Shown: positions 57,344 to 64,000 of the stretch, in pieces
Layout: the number at the start of each line of letters is the position of its first letter
Numbering within the stretch: position 1 is the stretch's first letter
Assembly (NCBI GenBank): GCA_037974965.1
Contig: JBBPFI010000005.1
Span: 62,001-126,000, forward strand
Length of the DNA stretch: 64,000 nt
Direction: 5' to 3'
From: Dacryopinax spathularia
Lineage: Eukaryota; Basidiomycota; Dacrymycetes; Dacrymycetales; Dacrymycetaceae
Position numbers and translations under genes: made by a program
The notes under the pieces: generated by a model
Databases searched by the model: none
Told to the model about the DNA's origin: nothing
The model's input: only the letters and a program-made list of their open reading frames with translations

Positions 57344-60085
57344 TCATGCGGCGTCGAAGTGGTCCGCTACCTTCTTGACTATCTCCCTCACCTCTAGGCT
57401 GGTCTCCATATCCCCGCCATCAATATCTCCCAATCCGCTCATGCTCTTCCGGCCGATACTACCGCCCAGTCCACCTTTGTACCTAGCACCGTCCATCTCC
57501 CGGACACGACGCTCAATCCCAAACTCACGCATCTCCTCCTTTCCAACGTTGATCTGTAGTAGCGCATGGATGACGCGTATGGCCGCCATTCGAAGAGCCT
57601 GGTTCGGACTGGAGAGGCTCGAGAGTAGGGTATTGAGGAATGTGGGTGACCGGTGCAGTGTGCAAGGGGGAGAGGATTTGTACAGCTCTGAAACGGTATT
57701 CACGATCACCAACAATGCCTGAATACGCATTAACAGTAGGAATAGAGGGAAAAGCATACGCCATACGTTCATCACCACGTCATCGTTTCCTGTGTTCATC
57801 GCCTCCTCCACAAGCGCCACGAGCTCTCCCGCCTCGATGCCTCGAACGGTATGGATAACATCCGAATCTCGGATTGCGGCCAAATTTCGGATCATACTGA
57901 GGGCTTGTTCCCTTGCCCGAAGATCTTCGTCGCGACAAAGTCTACTAAAGCGTCAAGAAACGTTCTACCCAAACGAGTGAGATGTACACACTGCACAAAG
58001 CGGTCCCAACCCATCAGGTCCATGACATTCTTCTTCAGCGACCAGTCCGCACGGTACACCAAGTTCTTGAGGACCCAGAGACCATTCATGCGTAGAAGGC
58101 CATCATGCGGATTGGTGGCGTACTTGACAAGGACGGGCAAAGCGCCTTGTTCGAGTAGTTGCTGCACATGAGCAGTCGGCAAGCTAATTCCAGCGAGATC
58201 GTGTGTAGGACAAGACTTACATGTTGCACGGGAGAGAAATCGGCCGTAAAATTACACAGCGCTGCCAAGGCCGCTAGCAGAACGCGCCGATCTCCCTTGA
58301 CGACGTGGATCTCCTTCTCTTTTCCCTTCGGCTCCTCATCCTCAATATCCATGCTGTCGTCTGCGTCCCTCTCTTCCTCCGCTACGTCATCTTCCTCCTC
58401 AGGCAGTCCAAAGCCCTCCAACCCCTCCTCTTCCTTGACTTGTCCTTCCCGCATTACCAACCCGAGTATGCTGAGCGCCACTCCTTCGTCCACCAGACTG
58501 CTTCTGAGAATAGCCACGCTCCTGCTCAGCGCGCGGATATCCTGGCAGGCTGCATGTCTGACTGCCGGCGCAGGGTGGGAAAGACTAGCATGGATGATGG
58601 GAAGCACGCTGGGTTTCTGCTCTGCCAGCTGGGATCGAAGTCCCTGGTCCGGGAAGGTGAGCATGGCGAGGGCGGTCATGCAGGCTTCTCGGAGGTGGAC
58701 GGTGGGAAGGGGTTCTTCCCATAGCTCGTCCAACGATGAAGGTGAGGAGGGGTCGATAGGCGGGAATGAACGAAGTAGGTTGCACAGGCTGCGAAGGAGA
58801 CCAGTCTGCACGGCGTGGACAGCTCGGGTGCGGTCATCCTGCACTAAGGTAGCTGCATAGCGTTGAGTCAGCAAGAAGCAGAGAGGGTTCGTACAGCGCA
58901 CCAAGACACCAGCAGGCCCCGCTCCTGATCTCTCCTTCCTCCCTATCATCGTCCACCAAGCCTTGCAGAGTAGCCAGCACGTTCAAGAGGAGACTGCTCG
59001 GAGGAGGTGTGTCCGCGTCGCTCACTGGACGTAGACCGGTGGGTCGCGCGGGCTTGTGGCATAAGAGTGCAGTGAGAGTAAAGCAGGCCGCGAGCCGAAC
59101 AGGTGGTGAGCGGGAACGGGACAGGTCGAAAATTCGCTGTGCGACCGGCGCATGAAATCGTCCAAAAGTGGTTATAAGATGCGGGTTGTTGGTGAGCAGG
59201 GTTGTCAGGGCATTGAGGGCAGCTATATGCGCCTGTCGGACATGTAAGCCAAGCCAGGTCCGCCGGCATTGGGGCGCAAGGACGCACCTTCTCATCGTTG
59301 CTCTTGAGCATAGCACAAAGCCGCCCAACGACCCATCCACCTTCTTCCTTCTTCTCCCAACCCCGTTTGCCCTTTGCTGCACTCAGCCTATCTTTGACCG
59401 GAAGCCAAGCGAGAATGGGAGCGGTTTCATCCAAAGTCCGCAAATGCGATATGAGATCTGCGATGGTGGTCGCTGCCGCAAATTGCTGTCCATTGCCGAT
59501 ACCATGCAAGGACGTCGGAGGCGGAGCCGCAAGGAGAGGGAGTACGCAGTCTAGCAACTCCAGTTGAAGGAGGTTCTCCAAAGCGAGGTATGCGGCTTCT
59601 CGGGCTGGATAGCGAGGTCGCCCGATGCCGTATCTTGCCCCATGGACAGCTTCACATATGCAGCGCACAAGATCAGCAAGTGCTTTGGCGGTAGCGCGAA
59701 TATACTGATTGCTGACTTGCGGTGTCGTGGGCGTACTGGGCCCTGCTACGGGAGAGGTCGCGTGTTCGACGTCGGTCTCTTCCGATGACTGATGCCTCGT
59801 CCCAACCGCATCTCCCAAAGTCGCAACGAGCGTCTCGGTTGTCCCCTCCTCAAGAAGAAATGGCAAACAGTCCATCTCCCTGCATAAACTGCCGATGATA
59901 TGGATCGCTTCGCTCTTGAATTGTGGACTTGAATCCGCGTCGCGTGCAGACAGGAGAGGCAGTAATGAAGAGAGGAAGTCGAGCTGAGAGCGTAGCAATG
60001 CGACTTTGGCCGATGGTGATCCGATTATCTGGTTGCGTATCGCCTTCAGCATGGCCAGGTCTGGAGGCGCCATTGGATGTGGCAT
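57344..60085 (-). CDS. GID5: GID5/VID28/ARMC8-like armadillo-repeat protein, 826 aa
   Basis: Exons (minus): 59288-60085, 58902-59232, 58221-58852, 57992-58161, 57767-57941, 57344-57718; 827 codons with stop. First ATG in frame gives MPHPMAPPDLAMLKAIRNQI. Armadillo-like helical repeats run through the protein, e.g. HIAALNALTTLLTNNPHLIT, SGACWCLATLVQDDRTRAV, GLLRMNGLWVLKNLVYRAD, then WDRFVQLCRDEDL joined across a gtgtgt/gtag intron, and EQALSMIRNLA. An acidic insert sits near 510-550. The MNGLWxLxN and REQALxxIRNL signatures match ARMC8/Vid28. Family role: scaffold of the GID/CTLH ubiquitin ligase that holds substrate receptors and degrades gluconeogenic enzymes. Divergent from the F-box gene. 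Confidence 0.85.
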
Positions 60086-60412
60086 GATGCCTAACAGAAT
60101 AGAGCGGTACAGGGCAGACAATCGCCTGTCTGGGGCTCCAGAGAGTGGCGCATGCCAGTTTGGTGATGTCGGCGATACGATGCGCGGCGAACTGCGTTAC
60201 GCGTTATCGCCGAGATGCAAAGAGACGCGTTCTTGGCGCCGGTCACAAACCGCCTTATATAGCCATCTCACCCTGCAACCGGCCGTGCAAGAACTCCTCT
60301 TCAAGAGTGTCGGACGATTGCTGGTTACCGCCAACACAACAATATTGCTTCATCCTGAGCGCGAGTCGTGAGATCCCGCTGCTTGACTACGGCTGTCACG
60401 GTTTGACACCTG
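60086..60412. promoter_or_regulatory. Bidirectional promoter region, GID5 / F-box gene
   Basis: 327 bases between divergent starts; a TTATATAG sequence at 60254-60261 could serve as a TATA element. Confidence 0.4.
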
Positions 60413-63003
60413 ATGAGCATGCGATTACGCTCGGCGACGAGGCGGCCCAGTACGGTGCAAGATGTGGCAGAGACAAGCCAAGATATGCCAGGTGAGAGCG
60501 CCCCGTTCGATGACTCCGGGAACACTGGTCTGAGACGACTTCCCAGATCAGAAGCGCAAGCGAGCCCGACCGTCGACAGATGACCTTCATGCCAACAATA
60601 CCCCTTCCACAAATGTACGTTCAAGGCCTACCAAACGCAGGGGTAATGCTGGCAGGTTAGAGCGTATCCACAACATCCCGACGGAGATCTTCCTCGAGGT
60701 CAGTCCTCCTTGCAATGCTCCACCCTACTGTTCGCTAACAACCGAGCAGATATGCAGTTATCTTTCACCCTTGGACGTTCTACATATGTCGCGCACAAGT
60801 CGCTCCTGGCGAGATATCCTGACGTCACGCACGTCGACCATGATCTGGAGAGCGGCTCGTTCTACCATCCCAGGTCTTCCAGACTGCCCCGAAGACATCA
60901 GCGAGGTGGGTGGCCCGAATTCTTCTCGAAGTTGTCTGACGCCGCGGGAATCTAGGCACATTATGCAAAACTACTATTCGAGAGGGATTGTCACGTGCGT
61001 TCTCCAATATTCCTATTTGCGACTTGCTGACGGTTGCGAAAGACATGTTCTGCCGTCAATGGTCCAATACCAGACTTCGCTCTGCGACTGCGGATGTGCA
61101 AGTCTTGTCGAACCAGTCTGTACGTATCTCGCATCTGTTGCACTCTATGAGACTGCCTCCTGACCACAGACAGCATCTTCCCCGCCCGATCCTTTGGACG
61201 TAACTTCCCTGGTGAAGAACCGACCATTCTGAAGATCGTTCCCTTCACGCATAGTAAGTGCTAAGTCTGCGCTGTATGATCTCACAAGCTGAAGCATGAT
61301 CGTAGTTGGTGCACATACGCATAACCGCGAGACAACGACGCTTTACTATTACAAGCGGCATGTGGAAGACACCATCCTGGAGGAGCGCGAACGGAGGAAG
61401 ACTCTCTCCAAAGCCGCATATAAGGAGTGGTGGGCACAGCAGGAATCACGAGTGGAGATGTTACAGGATGTTCGCGCCTTCTTCTGATTCTTGAGGGCTT
61501 CTGCTCACGCGTTTCCACCTCCAGAGCGTCCCTGCCTTGCAGGCCTGGTACAAGGGCTGGACACTGACCAACGCAGTTGAGAAAAGTGAGATACGATTGG
61601 AACGAGTCGCAGCGTACGCTCAGATGCATCGGCCCCTATTTGTGTTGACACCTATGCAGGATCAAGAAGAGGCTATTGGATCTGGGATACGAAGAGCAAG
61701 ACATCAACTGGGGTCATAATCCGCCAAGCTCCGTTATGAGCGATAAGCCTCTTTCTGAGCGCAGTCCGTTGCCTCGCCTTGGCTCCTTTCGATATGAGCT
61801 AACGCAGCATTGTAGGCTGGAACCTCATACGAGCAGGTCTCGAAGCGCACGTTGTGGCTCGGCGGGACGCGCGTCTGGAGCAAGCGAAGAGAGTAATGCA
61901 GAAGGAGCGCCAGACGGAGCTTACTCCCCTCTACAACACGATCCGAAGCAAAGCTGTGTCCCATACGCCGGCCTCAAAGGACGAACTCTTATATTTCACG
62001 GCCCCGGACTTCTACCACCTTCCCAGTGTGCTGCCGTTGTGGGAAGACCGGACGACGCCCATTACGCACAACGACTTCCCTGATGTAACCATCGTCACAC
62101 AAGAACTGCGAGCTCGCCTGGCGGAAATACGCTACTCGCTACAACTGCTCTTGCTGCAGAGTTCGCGAGATACACCCACGGCGCAGGCGAATACAAAGGA
62201 CGTGGAGAAGTCAAAGACCGTGGACGATGGCCCGCTCGGAGATGGTGAGGTTCTTGATGCCGAAACGGGCGAATACCAGGAGCTACCCGATCTCTTCCGA
62301 GCCACAAGCCTGTTTGCCTGCACTGCGTGTCGAGAACCCCTGGTCTGGCCGCGCCTTATTGGTCACCAACATGCTCCTTTCGGGGGCTGGCCCTCCAGCG
62401 ATTGCGCGACAAACCGATTTACTACTTCCAACATTTGCGTCATCCCGTCGCACGCTGCCATAATGAAGCGTATACTGGCCGATTTCAATCTGCCGGAGGA
62501 CGCGGCTCTGGGGGAAGTCAGTAGAGAAATCTGGTGTAGTATATGCAAGCGGTATTGTGGCCCTTGGAACAACGCCGTAAGACCTTCAAATAAATGCTGG
62601 AGACGATATCTGATACAACCTCACCAGCTCCAGCATGCGTACAGCCGACACCTACCAGTCACGGAGACGCGGGAGCGGCGGGATGCGATGCGCGAGTTCG
62701 CGCCCGAACTGCCTCCTAGCGGTCTGCAGCGCGTATTCTACGACAAGCGAGCAGCCAATAAACCAGCGCCATCGACGTCCACCTCAAACACCTCTGCGCC
62801 TATCAAGATGATCAAGTGTAAACTTTGCCCGCGTACTAGCAGTGCTCGTCTATTCTGCGACGATGGCATACGCTCACATCTCGCAGCTAAGTGTGTGGTA
62901 TCTCACCAGCACTTGTATCCAGTAACTGATACTTTCCCCTCGCAGGCACCGCATTCCCGCTGCCGAGATGGAGGAACATATTATTCGTCCCGTGGCTTCG
63001 TGA
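60413..63003 (+). CDS. F-box protein with cysteine-rich zinc-binding segments, 673 aa
   Basis: Twelve exons: 60413-60491, 60547-60698, 60750-60905, 60956-60994, 61043-61119, 61174-61253, 61306-61469, 61525-61613, 61660-61763, 61816-62576, 62628-62890, 62946-63003. A basic N terminus (DQKRKRARPSTDDLH) precedes an F-box at about 64-110 (IHNIPTEIFLEICSYLSPLD; SRTSRSWRDIL). Next is a CxxC-CxxC pair (RDCHTCSAVNG; MCKSCRTSL) typical of basidiomycete F-box proteins. Helical regions (KRHVEDTILEERERRKTL; RLEQAKRVMQKERQ) follow, then CxxC segments (FACTACREPLVW; WCSICKRYCGPW) and a C-terminal finger-like CKLCPRTSSARLFC with HLAAKHRI. Family role: substrate receptor of an SCF ubiquitin ligase; target unknown. 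Splice choices at 61119/61174 and 61763/61816 are fixed by frame. Confidence 0.8.
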
Positions 63004-63276
63004 TTGCGTCTTGCATCTATATGCTGTGCAGGCAGGTCACGATGGTCCAACTTCTTCGCCCATTGCTTGTTGGTTTGTGTTTGATCGAAGAAAGGGGATT
63101 TGGTGACCTCATTCTTACTCTCAACTCCCTAGAATCAAGACAAGGCATGGAACGTTTTTCCGCCCAACGTGTGATTTGCGTTAAATAGTCAATCACTCAC
63201 TTGTCAGCGTTCTTCCTCTGAAATATGCCCATCATCGCAAAAATCAACTTTAAGCCCAGTATCCCATGACTATCAT

Positions 63277-63471
63277 CTACGCTGCCTTCTGCCCCACAAG
63301 ACTCTGGTAGACTTTGATCCTGCCATGCGCCTCGCTCTTGACCAACACGAAGAGGTTTTCATCACTGAAGGCACACTGCGCCCCTTTCTCACCAGTAGAA
63401 TCTTCTCTGTACGAAAGAGCAGGTGGTTTGCTGAAGGCAAAGCTCTGTGACGTAATGCCCGTCCTTCCGCA
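63277..63471 (-). CDS. Last exon of an unidentified minus-strand gene (64 codons)
   Basis: Reading from a ctgcag acceptor at 63471 the frame gives CGRTGITSQSFAFSKPPALS and SDENLFVLVKSEAHGRIKVY before TAG at 63277-63279. The sequence is protein-like and ends cleanly, but I could not find the preceding exons in 63472-64000. Alternatively it is a leftover of a broken gene. No family recognised. Confidence 0.4.
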   Translation of the reverse strand, partial: CGRTGITSQSFAFSKPPALSYREDSTGEKGAQCAFSDENLFVLVKSEAHGRIKVYQSLVGQKAA

Positions 63472-64000
63472 CTGCAGGTCACCAGGTAGTGAGTGAATGA
63501 GGAAAAGAAGAGGGCTCGTTTGGGACCACTTGCAGGGGAATGCGGTAGCTTGGCTAATTGCTCACCTTCAAGCTACGACGTTGACGGCTATCATGCTCCG
63601 TTTTGCAAGGACGTTGCATCCACGACATCCTAGAAGCAATTTTGATAGCACACTGTTCATACCTCGATGTGGACGCTCAACTGCCATGATGAAATCTATA
63701 TGGATAGCAATGCAAAGTTGTTAACAGAATACCTCTGATACATGGGAGCGATCGCAACAAGCAACTATTACAGTACACACTGCCAGTTTCTTCTGGGACG
63801 GACATCCCAGCCAAACCTCGGATGCTATAGGAAGCCGTACCAAGTCAACGGCGGCCAGCGGAGTGGAATCGCTGTTTCAGCGCGTTGTCATGCCATCTCC
63901 TGTCGAACGGAAGAGGCAGAGATGACTCAGGCACGTTGACCGCAGCTTTCCGAGCAGTGCCTCGCACGTATCGGGTGAAGTGAGACCATATGTCGAATCA
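63472..64000. other. Unassigned window end
   Basis: Possible upstream exons or introns of the 63277-63471 gene; none supported. Confidence 0.35.

Noticed and set aside
1-64000. LTR elements, Polintons, DNA transposons or LINEs
   Set aside because: No terminal repeats, reverse transcriptase, integrase, capsid or transposase signatures were seen in any frame.

Overview
The window looks like a chromosomal segment of a filamentous basidiomycete, probably Agaricomycotina. Genes are dense and split by many 45-75 base introns with GT-AG ends (a few GC-AG) and CT[AG]A[CT] branch sites. Secreted proteins carry the 'RLARGLPPLPPRR' propeptide style common in mushroom-forming fungi. There is an unspecific peroxygenase and a full set of eukaryotic housekeeping genes. 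No rRNA, tRNA, CRISPR or recognisable virus-like element was seen. Species cannot be named from sequence alone. All gene models below were built by hand from splice signals and checked for frame continuity across every junction.

Left part (1-21.8 kb): the 3' end of a CAMK-type kinase gene; then four paralogous minus-strand genes, called A (3260-5193), B (11393-12789), C (14061-15169) and D (16411-18141) here, for secreted proteins built from tandem exons, each exon coding one ~73-99 residue helical repeat. Between A and B lie a small membrane-protein gene and a divergently transcribed kinesin-7-like gene. A-D share a signal peptide, a 7-base first coding segment (ATGCANC), phase-0 repeat exons, a C-terminal LExLD signature, a TATA box and a spliced 5' leader with an invariant hairpin CTTCGCNGGTCGAAG. 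I think this is the most novel item. Gene E (20273-21764) follows and starts a second secreted, cysteine-rich family.

Middle (22.5-39.7 kb): RIF1 (telomere/replication-timing factor with PP1 docking motifs) faces a PEX8-like peroxin ending in a PTS1-like ARL; then G and H, the two small relatives of E; a DUF4396 membrane protein with a His/Met-rich linker; and a CHFR-like RING ubiquitin ligase with a PBZ-type finger but no FHA domain.

Right part (39.7-64 kb): a long spacer with an unresolved coding-like stretch; a large RRM+YTH m6A-reader-like gene whose YTH domain is split by a ~340-residue disordered insert; an unspecific peroxygenase; a Trf4/Cid14-like nucleotidyltransferase with altered catalytic residues; mitoribosomal mS41 (FYV4); MON1 (Rab7 activation); GID5/VID28/ARMC8 (GID ubiquitin ligase); an F-box/zinc-finger protein; and the last exon of an unidentified minus-strand gene.

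The housekeeping genes show no operon-like logic. The clustering that matters is local tandem duplication of the two secreted families (A-D; and E, with G and H near each other).
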